Shown here piece after piece: positions 26,392 through 35,721 of a stretch of 64,000 bases of DNA (its first letter is position 1; every line of letters starts with the position of its first letter). Source of the DNA: Saccharopolyspora gloriosae (GTDB lineage: Bacteria > Actinomycetota > Actinomycetes > Mycobacteriales > Pseudonocardiaceae); NCBI RefSeq assembly GCF_022828475.1, contig NZ_CP059557.1, forward strand, positions 372,001 to 436,000. The letters are read 5' to 3'. A program made the translations under genes and the position numbers. The notes below the pieces were generated by a model. The model was not told where the DNA came from and searched no databases. It saw only the letters and a program-made list of their open reading frames with translations.

Positions 26392-27492
26392 ATGGCTCGG
26401 TCAACGAATGCCCGACGGCCTGCGACGCTGGCTTCGCTCGCGGCGGAGCTCGGGGTCTCCAGGACCACGGTGTCGAACGCGTACAACCGCCCTGATCAGC
26501 TCTCGCCGGAGCTGCGCAAGCGGGTGCTCGACACCGCACGCAGGCTCGGATATCCGGGTCCCGATCCGGTGGCGCGCTCACTGCGCACCCGGAAGGCAGG
26601 GGCGGTCGGATTGCTGCTCACCGAGAACCTCTCCTACGCCTTCCGCGACCCCGGCGCCATAGGCTTCCTTGAAGGACTAGCGCTGGCCTGCGAAGACGCC
26701 GGGCACGGACTGCTGCTCATCCCGGCGAGTCCCGAACGCGAGGACGTCGCCTCGGTGCACCGCGCCGGTGTCGACGGGTTCGTCGTGTACTCGGTGCCCG
26801 ACGACGATCCGCACCTGGCCGCGGTGCTGGAGCGCCCGGTGCCGGTCGTGATCTGCGACCAGCCGCGCATCGACCAGCTCGACTGGGTCGGCCCGGACGA
26901 CGAGGGCGCGGTGAAGGTGCTCGCCGATCATCTGATCGGGCTCGGGCATCGCCGCATCGGGGTGTCCTGCATGCGCCTGGCGCGCGGCCGCAACGACGGC
27001 ATCGCCTCCGTGCACCGGCAGGCGAACGCGAGCTTCCACGTGCAGCGGTCCCGGCTGACCGCGCTCGCGGCGGCGTTCAGCGAAGCCGGAGTCGACTGGT
27101 CGCAGGTGCCGGTGGTGGAGCGGTTCGACCACACCACGGAATCCGGCGCGTCCGCGGCGGCCCAGCTGCTGGAGATCGACCCGGAGATCACCGCGGTCGT
27201 GTGCACCTCCGACATCCTGGCGCTGGGCGCGCTCGACGAGGCTCGCCGCCGTGGACTGCGGGTGCCGGAAGACCTCACGGTCACCGGTTTCGACGGCATC
27301 GAGGACGCCGGCCGGGTGAGCCTGACGACCGTGCGGCAGCCGGTGTTGGAGAAGGGCCGCGCCGCCGGTCGCCTGCTGCTGGACACCAGCGAACCGGGCA
27401 GGCCGCGCGACGTGGTGCTGGAAACTCAGCTGATCACCGGCAGCACCGCGGCTCCACCTCGCTCCGCCGAGGAACGCTGGTTCGGCCCGTAA
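26392..27492 (+). CDS. LacI-family transcriptional regulator
   Basis: A 366-residue repressor. The N-terminal HTH reads ATLASLAAELGVSRTTVSNAYNRP (shown here only to mark residues 11-34), followed by the hinge RRLGYPGPDPVARSLRT and a periplasmic-binding-protein-like effector domain with VDGFVVYS, GHRRIGVS, TSDILALGALD and FDGIEDAG. The effector is probably a sugar. It faces away from msiK, so regulation of sugar uptake is likely. The start is the ATG of MARSTNARRP; upstream in-frame ATGs would add residues before the HTH. Confidence 0.88.
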   Translation: MARSTNARRPATLASLAAELGVSRTTVSNAYNRPDQLSPELRKRVLDTARRLGYPGPDPVARSLRTRKAGAVGLLLTENLSYAFRDPGAIGFLEGLALACEDAGHGLLLIPASPEREDVASVHRAGVDGFVVYSVPDDDPHLAAVLERPVPVVICDQPRIDQLDWVGPDDEGAVKVLADHLIGLGHRRIGVSCMRLARGRNDGIASVHRQANASFHVQRSRLTALAAAFSEAGVDWSQVPVVERFDHTTESGASAAAQLLEIDPEITAVVCTSDILALGALDEARRRGLRVPEDLTVTGFDGIEDAGRVSLTTVRQPVLEKGRAAGRLLLDTSEPGRPRDVVLETQLITGSTAAPPRSAEERWFGP

Positions 27493-27539
27493 ACGTCAGC
27501 GGCTTCCCGCCACGTAGGCCTCCGTACGAGAAGTCCACC

Positions 27540-27852
27540 GCCCCGCCAGCCCCGAGGCGGCAAAGCAAGCCCGCCTCGCGGCGAACCCGCACCTTGCGGC
27601 GATAGCCGTTGCCTCGCGGCGAAGCCGTGCTCTGCGGCGATAGCCGTTGCCTCGCGGCGAAGCCGTGCTCTGCGGCGAAGCCGTGCTTTGCGGCGAAGCC
27701 GTGCCTGGATGCGCGAAGCGCATAGCCCACGTCAAAAGGCCGACCACCGGCGGGTTCTCAGGTGTCTTCTCGCGAGGACAGCTTTTTCCCTCGTGGCGGA
27801 GCCACTCGGGAAAAAGATCCCGCAGCGAGAAGACACCTGAGGTTCCGCCACC
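27540..27852. repeat. Hairpin repeat family, copy E (reverse orientation, type II tail)
   Basis: The core is at 27744-27852. The outer stem CTCAGGTGTCTTCTCGC (27757-27773) pairs perfectly with 27825-27841, and the inner stem and apical GTGGC/GCCAC are intact. The tail runs leftwards with GCGCGAAGCGC (counterpart of the TTC-loop hairpin) and an array of GCGGCGAAGCCGTG units, including a 38-bp tandem duplication near 27610-27685. The repeat occupies the gap between the converging LacI-family and spermidine synthase genes. Confidence 0.9.
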
Positions 27853-27887
27853 CGGCCACCAAAGCAGAACGAGCCCCCACAGCCAGG

Positions 27888-29486
27888 TCAGTAATTGCGC
27901 CATTCGCCCTGGGCGTGCTGCAAGATCGTCGGGTGCATCAACGTGGACGGTTCCAGGCCGGGAACTCGGGCTCGGTCCGGCGGGAAGGCGGTCGCGGCCT
28001 CCAAGGTGCGGTCGTCCAGCGAGCGCAGCGGCGGCACGTCGGCCGGTAGCCGCAGCGGCGGCGGAGGACCGGCGGTGGCCAGGTGGAAGCCCCATTCGCC
28101 GAAGCTGGGCACCGACACTTCGTACGGCACGGTGCCCAGCCCGGCCGTGCGCATGGTCGCCTCGATGGCCCAGAACGCTTTCGGTGCGAAATACGGAGAT
28201 CCGGCCTGCACGTTGACCCGCGCGTGCTCGGCCATCGCGTGGCGCACCAGGCCGTAGAACTCCGAGGAGTACAGCTTCGCCGTCGCCGTCGAATCCGGGT
28301 CCGGCATGTCCACGACGACCGCGTCGTAGCGGGTTCGGTTGTCCCGCAACCAGCTGAACGCGTCCGCCGAGACCAAGTGCACCCGCGGATCTTCGAAGGC
28401 TTGCTCGTTCAGCGCCGACACCCGCGGATCCGTGCGGGACAGCTGCGGCACCGCCGGATCCATCTCGACCAGCGTCACGTCCTGAACGTCCGGGTAGCGC
28501 AGCACTTCCCGCAGCGCCAGACCGTCACCGCCGCCGAGGATCAGCACGTGCGACCGCGGCCCGTCGAGCACCGGATGCACCAGGGCTTCGTGGTACCGGT
28601 ACTCGTCCACGGAGCTGAACTGCAGATCCCCGTTGAGGTAGAGCCGGGTGTCCGGGTCGCCTTCCAGCGGGAACGACTCGGTCAGCACGATCTCCTGGTA
28701 CGGCGTGCGCAGCGACTGCACGACCGGGTCCTTGTACAGGGCCTGCCGTGCGGTGACCTCAAAGTCGTCCGCGAGCACGTAAGCGCCGCCCAGCACGCCG
28801 CCGACCAGGACCGATCCCGAGATCAGCAGCAGTGTCGCGCGCTTCGACAACTCGCGGCGGAACACCGTGAGCACCAGGCCCAGCCCCGCCGCGGCGTTCA
28901 GCAGCCCGACCAGCAGTGCGCCCTGCAGCTGCCCGAAGATCGGCAGCAGCACGAACGGGAACGCCAAGCCGCCGAGCAGGCCGCCCACGTAGTCCGCCGC
29001 GAACAGGTCGGCCACCGCCGAACCCGCGTCCTGCTTGCGGATGCGTTGCAGCAGCACCATCAGCAGCGGGATCTCCGCGCCGATCAGCGCGCCCAGCGCC
29101 AGGGCGGTGACGATCAGCGCCGGCGTGTACAGGCTCAGCCACGCGAAGGCGGCGTAGAGCATCAGCACGCTGAGCCCGCCGAGCAGCGCGAGCAGCACTT
29201 CCACCGCGGCGAACGCGGCCGCCGCCCAGCGCTGCAACGGTTTCGCGGCGAGGGCTCCCACGCCCATCGCGAACACCATCAGCGACAGCACGATCGAGGC
29301 CTGCCCGACGGTGTCCCCGATGAGGTAGCTGCCGAGCGCGACCAGTGCCAGCTCGTACACCAAGCCGCAGGCGGCGCACAGGAAAACGGCCACCAGCACC
29401 GCGGTCCGGGCCGCTCGCCCGCGGGGTCGTGCGGCGGGGGTGTCGTCCTGCTCGGCGCGGGGAGGGGTTTCAGCGCTGGTGGTCAT
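27888..29486 (-). CDS. Membrane-embedded spermidine synthase-like protein
   Basis: A 532-residue protein. About seven transmembrane helices fill residues 25-250, followed by a polyamine aminopropyltransferase domain: the SAM-binding ILGGGDGLALREVLRY, the catalytic VEMDPAV, and DAVVVDMPDPDS. Soluble spermidine synthases lack the membrane half. It is the last gene of a group with DUF4178, DUF4247 and DUF350 genes. Such groups have been linked by genome context to PspA-type envelope stress, but no PspA gene is in this window. The start at 29486 is the first ATG ahead of the hydrophobic region. Confidence 0.85.
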   Translation of the reverse strand: MTTSAETPPRAEQDDTPAARPRGRAARTAVLVAVFLCAACGLVYELALVALGSYLIGDTVGQASIVLSLMVFAMGVGALAAKPLQRWAAAAFAAVEVLLALLGGLSVLMLYAAFAWLSLYTPALIVTALALGALIGAEIPLLMVLLQRIRKQDAGSAVADLFAADYVGGLLGGLAFPFVLLPIFGQLQGALLVGLLNAAAGLGLVLTVFRRELSKRATLLLISGSVLVGGVLGGAYVLADDFEVTARQALYKDPVVQSLRTPYQEIVLTESFPLEGDPDTRLYLNGDLQFSSVDEYRYHEALVHPVLDGPRSHVLILGGGDGLALREVLRYPDVQDVTLVEMDPAVPQLSRTDPRVSALNEQAFEDPRVHLVSADAFSWLRDNRTRYDAVVVDMPDPDSTATAKLYSSEFYGLVRHAMAEHARVNVQAGSPYFAPKAFWAIEATMRTAGLGTVPYEVSVPSFGEWGFHLATAGPPPPLRLPADVPPLRSLDDRTLEAATAFPPDRARVPGLEPSTLMHPTILQHAQGEWRNY

Positions 29487-29570
29487 GGCGACCAGCTTTC
29501 TCGCCGGAGTCGGGGGTAGGGCGGGCAGGGCCGGGTGCGAACCGCTCGCACCCGGCCGCACCGGGCGGGA

Positions 29571-29996
29571 TCACCAGATCGCGGCGGCCATGATCATCGC
29601 GATGACGACGTGCGCGGCGGCCGAGACCCAGGTGCCGGGGTGCAAGGTCTCCGAGGACAGCTCGTCACCCAGCTTGCCGGGCGTGAGGGCATCGATGAGC
29701 AGGAACGACAGGCTCATCAGCACCAGCCCGAGCAGGCCGTAGACGACGGTGCCGACGAGGCCCGCGACGAGGTCGTCGGCGCTGGCGGCGATGGCCGTGG
29801 TGAGGATGATCCCCACGCCGATCAGCCCGGACACCAGCAACAACGCGGCGTTCGGGTTCCGCCGGACCCAGATCAGGTCGCGCAACCGGCCGGGCGTGGC
29901 GAGATCCACCAGCAGGTAGCCGAGCGCCATCATCAGCGTGCCGATGACGCCGTAGGCGACGGCCGCGAGCAGTCCGGAGAGCAGTTCCTGGAGCAA
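29571..29996 (-). CDS. DUF350 (YjfL-like) membrane protein
   Basis: A 141-residue protein with four hydrophobic helices in two similar halves (GVIGTLMMALGYLLVDLATPG and VVYGLLGLVLMSLSFLLIDALTPG share the pattern GxxGxxxMxxxxLLxDxxTPG). This internal duplication is the hallmark of DUF350. The start chosen is TTG 29996 with AGAAGGG upstream. Its function is unknown; it travels with polyamine-type enzymes and membrane stress genes in other genomes. Confidence 0.82.
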   Translation of the reverse strand: MLQELLSGLLAAVAYGVIGTLMMALGYLLVDLATPGRLRDLIWVRRNPNAALLLVSGLIGVGIILTTAIAASADDLVAGLVGTVVYGLLGLVLMSLSFLLIDALTPGKLGDELSSETLHPGTWVSAAAHVVIAMIMAAAIW

Positions 29997-30126
29997 GGTC
30001 GTTTCGCCCTTCTCGTTGGGTGGGTCAGGCGACCCGGTTCGAAGTGGGAAGCCGCCGTCGGCCCGGTTCGGGATCCGCCCCCGGCGAACCGCCGGGCCGC
30101 GGCAGGTGATCAGTCGGGTGCGGCGG

Positions 30127-30564
30127 TCATTTCCCGGTCCCGGGGCCGCCGCCGCGGAAGGTGTCGCCGCGAGTGCCGATCCAGCCCCAAGCACCACCGA
30201 CGTGCGAGTGGTAGTGCCGGTAGGCGCGGTCGACGTCCATCACGTGGATCACCGACCCGGTTCCGCGCGGCTGGATGATCACCGCGTCGTCCGAGTAGCG
30301 CAGGTAGACGCCGCTGGCGTCGGTCTGCTGCGCCTGCGGGCGCCACCGGGAGGTGATGTCCCGCGCCACCACGGGCACCGGTTTCGGGCTGGTGTACGCC
30401 TTGTTGTCGCTGTCGCCGCGGATGTCCAGCGACGAGGCGCGCTGGTAGTGGCCGGAGGCGTATCCGCGCGGGCCGGAGCCGCCGCTGAAGATCGCGACCA
30501 GCGCGATGATCAAGGCGAGGACGACGACGATGCCGGCCAGGATGAACCAGAAGCTGCGTTTCAT
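30127..30564 (-). CDS. DUF4247 membrane-anchored protein
   Basis: A 145-residue protein with one N-terminal helix (residues 5-27) and a small extracytoplasmic domain containing the features PVPVVARDITSRWRPQ, YLRYSDDAVII and YRHYHSHVGG, then a Gly-rich tail. It matches what I know of DUF4247. It lies 12 bp after the DUF4178 gene and 130 bp before the DUF350 gene, so one operon is likely. Confidence 0.75.
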   Translation of the reverse strand: MKRSFWFILAGIVVVLALIIALVAIFSGGSGPRGYASGHYQRASSLDIRGDSDNKAYTSPKPVPVVARDITSRWRPQAQQTDASGVYLRYSDDAVIIQPRGTGSVIHVMDVDRAYRHYHSHVGGAWGWIGTRGDTFRGGGPGTGK

Positions 30565-30576
30565 GACTTGGCGCCG

Positions 30577-31179
30577 TCAGATCGCTGCGGGGTAAATGCG
30601 CACGTCGTACCGGCTGAGCTCTTCGCCGGTGGCGGCCTCCCAGCCGGATTCGCCGTAGGACTCGAAGCCCAGCAGCGCGCCGTCTTCGGCCTCGTAGTCC
30701 TGGTAGCGGACGGTGCCTTGCTCGGAGAGGCCGGTCGTGGCCTCGCTGCGGAACGTCGCCGAGCCGGACTCCTCCAGCTCGTAGCTGCGGCCGCCGAACT
30801 CGATCCGCTTCGCACCCGGCTCACCGGCGTCCTCGACCGGGGTCCACGCCGTCAGCTCCAGGTCGGGGTCCTCCTCGACCGCCAGCCACAGCTGGGCGCC
30901 CTTGGCGTCGTCGAGCAGGTGCTCCGCCCAGCCCCAGCCGCCTTCGGAGAGCCGGAGGGTTCCGCGCACCGTGTAGCTCAGACCGCGGATCTCGACGATG
31001 TCGCCCGCTTTGAGCGCGCGCGGATCACCGCGCAGCGAGTCCTCATCGCCGGTGTGGAACGGGTCGGTCGGACGTGCGGTGCCTTGCTGCGCGGCGCGAG
31101 TGCGCTGGTACAGCCACACGCAGCTCCCCGCTGCGACGACGATGCCGACGAGCACGATCGCGATCGTCAGTCCGGTCAC
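30577..31179 (-). CDS. DUF4178 membrane-anchored protein
   Basis: A 200-residue protein with a single N-terminal helix (residues about 4-24) and a cytoplasmic or external beta-rich DUF4178 domain (LKAGDIVEIRGLSYTVRGTL, then GWGWAEHLLDD and YRYQDYEAEDG-like strands). It is the first gene of the four-gene membrane cluster. Upstream (31199-31214) lies a GTGCGG/CCGCAC hairpin that may affect its expression. Its molecular function is unknown. Confidence 0.75.
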   Translation of the reverse strand: MTGLTIAIVLVGIVVAAGSCVWLYQRTRAAQQGTARPTDPFHTGDEDSLRGDPRALKAGDIVEIRGLSYTVRGTLRLSEGGWGWAEHLLDDAKGAQLWLAVEEDPDLELTAWTPVEDAGEPGAKRIEFGGRSYELEESGSATFRSEATTGLSEQGTVRYQDYEAEDGALLGFESYGESGWEAATGEELSRYDVRIYPAAI

Positions 31180-31600
31180 GTGATTCCCCCAGATGTCCGT
31201 GCGGCTATCCGCACAGGTGCCTTGACTTGCGCCGGAGCGTAATGCTCACACTGCTCCGGGATGGGCGTTTCGTGGGAAATCGTGATCGGAAATCCGCATG
31301 CCGTTCGCGCACCGTCACGATATGTGATCACTCAAGACCCGCGAGTGTGAATCGGACACGGGAGCTCGCTGCGGGCAAATTCGCCACATGTGCACAACTC
31401 TCGCAATTTCGCGAAGAATCGGGGTGGGCTCGAACGGCGAAATAAGACCAACATTGGCGCTGAGCTGCGGATATGTCACCGCTCATGAAAGTGGCGGTGT
31501 TCGAATTCTCGCGAAATAGCGCGGGTGCGGAGCGAAACGGGCCGTTCACCTGGGAGTGGTGAACGGCCCGTTCCGGGGGTGTTGGTTCAGTTCGGTGGCG
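31180..31600. other. Intergenic region with two small hairpins and one strong palindrome
   Basis: No gene is visible. Near 31199-31214 is GTGCGGCTATCCGCAC, and at 31232-31259 the arms CCGGAGC/GCTCCGG; both lie upstream of the DUF4178 gene and could be regulatory. The middle (31260-31530) is lower in GC than the surrounding genes. The terminator at 31536-31572 ends the otsB transcript. Confidence 0.5.
31536..31572. terminator. Terminator palindrome of the GTGAACGG class
   Basis: A perfect 15-bp stem AACGGGCCGTTCACC (31536-31550) with 31558-31572 and a 7-nt loop, 29 bp downstream of the otsB-GH15 stop. It has the same AACGG-N-CCGTTCAC core as the array at 24672 and the site at 36094. Confidence 0.7.
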
Positions 31601-34153
31601 TCACTGGGAGAGCAGCTGAGCGCAGCGGATCAGGCCCAGGTGCGAGTACGCCTGCGGGTGGTTGCCCAGCGAGCGCTCCGCGATCGGGTCGTACTCCTCG
31701 GCGAGCAGGCCGGTCGGCCCGGTCGTGTCGACGATCTGCTGGAACAGCTCCTCGGCCTCCGTGCGGCGGCCGATCAGCAGGTACGCCTCGATCAGCCACG
31801 CCGCGCACAGGTGGAAGCCGCCCTCATCGCCCGGCAACCCGTCGTCCCGGCGGTACCGGTAGACGGTGGAGCCGCTGCGCAGCTCCGACTCGATCGCGGT
31901 CACCGTGGCGCGGAACCGGTCGTCCGACGGTTCGATCAACCCGGACAGCCCCACGTGCAGCGAGGCCGCGTCCAAGTCCGAACCCTCGTAGGCGGTGGTG
32001 AACGCCTGCACGTCCGGCTGCCAGCCGTTCTTGAGGACGTCCTGCGAGATCTGGTCCCGCAACGAGCTCCACGAGCTCTCCGGCTGCCGGCCGTACTTCT
32101 CCGCGAGCTTGACCGCGCGGTCCAGCGTCACCCAGCACATCACCTTCGAGTACACGTGGTGGCGCGGCTGATCGCGCTCCTCCCAGATGCCGTGGTCCGG
32201 CTCGAACCAGCGGTGCGACACGGCCTCGGCCATCGCCTTGACCAGCTCCCAATCGCGATCCCGCAACGAGCCGCTGGCCGCCGCCAGGTGCCAGACGAGC
32301 TCCACGACCGGGCCGAACACGTCGAGCTGAACCTGCTGGTCGGCGAGGTTGCCGACGCGCACCGGACGCGAGCCTGCGTACCCGGGCAGGCTGTCGATCA
32401 CGGCCTCCGGCCCGAGGCTGGCGCCCTGCAAGGAATAGAGCGGGTGCAGCCGTTCCGGCCCCGGCAGCGTCTCCAGCACGCCGTGCAGCCAGTTCAGGAA
32501 GCCCTCCGCCTCGTCGGTGGAGCCGAGCGTGACCAGGGCCTGCGCGGTCATCGAACCGTCCCGCAGCCAGCAGTAGCGGTAGTCCCAGTTGCGGACACCG
32601 CCGATCTCCTCCGGCAGCGAAGTCGTCGCGGCGGCCATGATGCCGCCGGTGTCGGTGTTGCACAGCCCGCGCAGCGTCAGCGCCGAACGCCCCACCAGGT
32701 CGCGCTCCAGCGCGGGCAGCGTCAGCGTCTCCAGCCAGTCCGACCAGTACACGTCGGCGGCGCGGCGGCGCTCCGACTCGGTCTGCTCGGACGGCTCCAG
32801 GTCCTCCGTGCCGCAGCGCAGCTCCAGCACGACGGGGGCCTCGTCGGAGGCCTCGACCACGGTCCGCGCGGACTCGTGCATGCCGTCGGAGGTGATCTCC
32901 CACTGGATCGCGGGGGAGCGCAGCACCATCGGCTCCGAGGTGCCCATCACCCGCAGGCCACCGGCCTCCGGCACGAGCCGCACCGGCACCTGGCCGAACT
33001 CGGGGCGCGGGGCGAACTCGATGCTCGCCGTGGTGCCGCCGGTGATCACCCGGATGAGGTCGGTGCGGTGCCCGTCCACCCCGTGCTCCAGGTAGTCGGT
33101 GACCAGCAGCCGCGACCAGCGGGTCTCGACGATCATGGTGCCCGGCACGTAGCGCTGGCCCAGCGGCAGCGGGCTGCGCGGAGCGCCGCTCCCGCCGTGC
33201 GGGCGGATCGAGAAGTGCCCGGCGCCGGGACCGCCGAGCAGGTCGGCGAACACGGCCGCCGAGTCCGGCCCCGGATGGCACATCCAGGTCAGCCGCGCGT
33301 CGGGAGTGAGCAGGGCGACGGTGCGCTCGTTGGACAGCATCGTCAGCCGCTCGATCGGCGGTGCCTGCTCGCCGTAGAGCCAGGTGCGGCGCTCCTCCAT
33401 GAGGAACGCCAGCGCGGTCGCGACCTGAGTGGTGTCGACGACGCGGAACTGGGCCAGCGTGTCACCCTCACCGACCTTGACGCCGAGGTCCGGGCCGTGC
33501 AGCCGGGCGAAGGCCTTCTCGTCGGTGACGTCGTCACCGAGGAAGATCGCGGCGGTGGCGCCGACCTGGTGGCGCAGCGCGTCGAGGGCGTTGCCCTTGT
33601 CGGTCTGCACCACAGCCAGCTCGATCACCGCTTTGCCCTCGGTGACCTCCACGCCGTCCCAGGTGGCGGGTCCGGAGCGGACCTGGTCCAGCACTCGTTC
33701 GGCGACGGCGGAGTCGGCGCGGCGCACGTGCACCGCGACGCTGGCCGGCTTGGCCTCCAGCGATACCCCGTCGTTGCCGGTGACGATGTCCTGCAGGCCG
33801 CGCTGCAACGCGGTCCGCAGCTCGGTGGCCTGCGGTTCGAGTTCGTGCACGAAGCCCACGTCGAACTCGGATCCGTGGCTGCCGACGAGGTGGACCTCGG
33901 ACGGCAGCCGGGACAGCGTGGCGAGGTCACGCAGCGCCCGGCCCGAGATCACCGCGGTGGTCGTGGCGGGCAGGGACGCGAGCGAACGCAAGGCGTGCAC
34001 CGATTCGGGGAGCGGCTTCGCAGCGTTCGGGTCGGCCACGATCGGGGCGAGAGTGCCGTCGTAGTCGCAGGCGACCAGCAGTCGAGGGGTGCGCGCGAGC
34101 TGGACGATGGTGCGGCGCAGCTCGGCGGGGAGAGCTTCGGCGGTCAACGCCAT
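31601..34153 (-). CDS. otsB: Trehalose-6-phosphate phosphatase fused to a GH15 trehalase-like domain
   Basis: An 850-residue two-domain protein. Residues about 20-255 form a HAD-type trehalose-6-phosphatase (OtsB) with DYDGTLAP (nucleophile D30), VISGRAL and FLGDDVTDEKAF. Residues about 260-850 form a GH15 domain similar to actinobacterial trehalases: RNWDYRYCWLRDGSMTAQ, GIWEERDQPRHHVYSKVM (general acid Glu) and GLLAEEYDP (general base Glu). The fusion could convert trehalose-6-phosphate to trehalose and then to glucose, so it may make or degrade trehalose depending on regulation. It follows otsA by 134 bp. Similar bifunctional proteins are annotated in other actinobacteria. Confidence 0.9.
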   Translation of the reverse strand: MALTAEALPAELRRTIVQLARTPRLLVACDYDGTLAPIVADPNAAKPLPESVHALRSLASLPATTTAVISGRALRDLATLSRLPSEVHLVGSHGSEFDVGFVHELEPQATELRTALQRGLQDIVTGNDGVSLEAKPASVAVHVRRADSAVAERVLDQVRSGPATWDGVEVTEGKAVIELAVVQTDKGNALDALRHQVGATAAIFLGDDVTDEKAFARLHGPDLGVKVGEGDTLAQFRVVDTTQVATALAFLMEERRTWLYGEQAPPIERLTMLSNERTVALLTPDARLTWMCHPGPDSAAVFADLLGGPGAGHFSIRPHGGSGAPRSPLPLGQRYVPGTMIVETRWSRLLVTDYLEHGVDGHRTDLIRVITGGTTASIEFAPRPEFGQVPVRLVPEAGGLRVMGTSEPMVLRSPAIQWEITSDGMHESARTVVEASDEAPVVLELRCGTEDLEPSEQTESERRRAADVYWSDWLETLTLPALERDLVGRSALTLRGLCNTDTGGIMAAATTSLPEEIGGVRNWDYRYCWLRDGSMTAQALVTLGSTDEAEGFLNWLHGVLETLPGPERLHPLYSLQGASLGPEAVIDSLPGYAGSRPVRVGNLADQQVQLDVFGPVVELVWHLAAASGSLRDRDWELVKAMAEAVSHRWFEPDHGIWEERDQPRHHVYSKVMCWVTLDRAVKLAEKYGRQPESSWSSLRDQISQDVLKNGWQPDVQAFTTAYEGSDLDAASLHVGLSGLIEPSDDRFRATVTAIESELRSGSTVYRYRRDDGLPGDEGGFHLCAAWLIEAYLLIGRRTEAEELFQQIVDTTGPTGLLAEEYDPIAERSLGNHPQAYSHLGLIRCAQLLSQ

Positions 34154-34287
34154 ACTCCTCTGGGGCGGTCGGATGGGTCTACATGACCGATTCGGCGGAC
34201 GAGCGTGCGAGTCGGGTTCGCTGCTCGCCGCCGGTGATCGATCAAGCGTGCGGTTCCCGGAAATTCGGGAATCACGCGATGTTCGCG

Positions 34288-35721
34288 TTAGTCGGTGGGG
34301 GGTGTCCCCAGTGCATCGAGGAACGATCGCGCCCAGCGATCGACGTCGTGCGTGAGCACCTGCCTACGCAATGCTCGCATCCTACGGCGGCCCTCTGCCT
34401 GGTCGATGTCGAGGGCGGAGAGCAGAGCGTCCTTTACCCCGTCCAGGTTGTGGGGGTTGACGAGGAAAGCACTGGTGAGTTCGGCGGCGGCCCCGGCGAA
34501 CTCACTGAGCACGAGAGTGCCGCCCAGATCGTGCCGACACGCCACGTATTCCTTGCACACCAGGTTCATGCCGTCGCGCACCGGCGTCACGACCATGACG
34601 TCGGCCGCGCAGTAGAACGCCACCAGGTCCTTCTTGTCCACCGACGTGTGCAGGTAGTGCACCGCGGGGTGGCCGACGCGGCCGAATTCCCCGTTGATCC
34701 GGCCGACTTCGCGTTCGATGCCTTCGCGCATCTGCTTGTAGTGCTCGACGCGTTCCCGGCTGGGCGTCGCGATCTGGATCATCGCCACGTCCTCGGCCCG
34801 GATCTGCCCGTCGGTCAGCAGCTCGTGCATCGCGTGCAGCCGCACGTCGATGCCCTTGGTGTAGTCGAGGCGGTCCACGCCGAGCATGATGCGGCGTGGA
34901 TTTCCCAGTTCGGCCCGGATTTCCTTCGCGCGCTGCTGGATCTCCTTGCTGCGCGCCATCTGGTCCAGCTCCGAGGACGCGATGGAGATGGGGAACGCCC
35001 CGACCCGCACCGCGCGGTCGCCGACCTGGACCACGCCGGGGCGAGATCGCACCCCGACCTGACCGCGGCTCGGCTCGAACCCGGCGAGGCGCCGCGCCAG
35101 CCACAGGAAGTTCTGCGCGCCACCGGGCCGGTGGAACCCGACGAGGTCCGCGCCGAGCAGTCCGCGCACGATCTCGGTGCGCCACGGCAGCTGCATGAAC
35201 AGCTCCACCGGCGGGAACGGGATGTGCAGGAAGAAGCCGATGCGCAGGTCGGGGCGCAGTTCGCGCAGCATCGCGGGTACCAGCTGCAACTGGTAGTCCT
35301 GCACCCACACCGTCGCGCCCTCGGCGCTGACCTCGGCGGCGGCCTCCGCGAATCGCCGGTTCACCCGGCGGAACGCCTCCCACCACGACCGGTCGAACAC
35401 CGGCGGAACCACCACATCGTGGTACAGCGGCCAGAGCGTCGCGTTCGAGAATCCCTCGTAGTAGTCCCGGAATTCGTCGGCCGACAACCGCACCGGATGC
35501 AGGTGCAGATCCTCGTCGGTGAACGGTTCCACGTCGACGTCGGCCACTCCGGGCCAGCCGACCCAGGCGCCGTGCCGGGCGCGCAGGAACGGCTCCAACG
35601 CCGTCACCAGGCCGCCGGGACTGTGCTTCCAGCGTTCGGTGCCGTCCGGCAGCTTCTCCAGATCGACCGGGAGCCGATTGGCCACGACGACGAAATTCGC
35701 ACGGGTGCTGCCGCTGGTCAC
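34288..35721 (-). CDS. otsA: Trehalose-6-phosphate synthase
   Basis: A 477-residue GT20 glycosyltransferase making trehalose-6-phosphate from a nucleotide-glucose and glucose-6-phosphate. Motifs: [55 protein letters not shown] and [15 protein letters not shown]. The start is GTG 35721, which has GAGGAGG eight bases upstream. It precedes the otsB-GH15 gene on the same strand. With the ectoine genes nearby it gives the organism two osmolyte pathways in this window. Confidence 0.94.
   Translation of the reverse strand: MTSGSTRANFVVVANRLPVDLEKLPDGTERWKHSPGGLVTALEPFLRARHGAWVGWPGVADVDVEPFTDEDLHLHPVRLSADEFRDYYEGFSNATLWPLYHDVVVPPVFDRSWWEAFRRVNRRFAEAAAEVSAEGATVWVQDYQLQLVPAMLRELRPDLRIGFFLHIPFPPVELFMQLPWRTEIVRGLLGADLVGFHRPGGAQNFLWLARRLAGFEPSRGQVGVRSRPGVVQVGDRAVRVGAFPISIASSELDQMARSKEIQQRAKEIRAELGNPRRIMLGVDRLDYTKGIDVRLHAMHELLTDGQIRAEDVAMIQIATPSRERVEHYKQMREGIEREVGRINGEFGRVGHPAVHYLHTSVDKKDLVAFYCAADVMVVTPVRDGMNLVCKEYVACRHDLGGTLVLSEFAGAAAELTSAFLVNPHNLDGVKDALLSALDIDQAEGRRRMRALRRQVLTHDVDRWARSFLDALGTPPTD

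Noticed and set aside
31556-34186. An 876-codon open frame on the plus strand over the otsB-GH15 gene
   Set aside because: It is antisense to a gene with clear catalytic motifs, and its own sequence has only Arg/Gln/Val-rich shadow composition.
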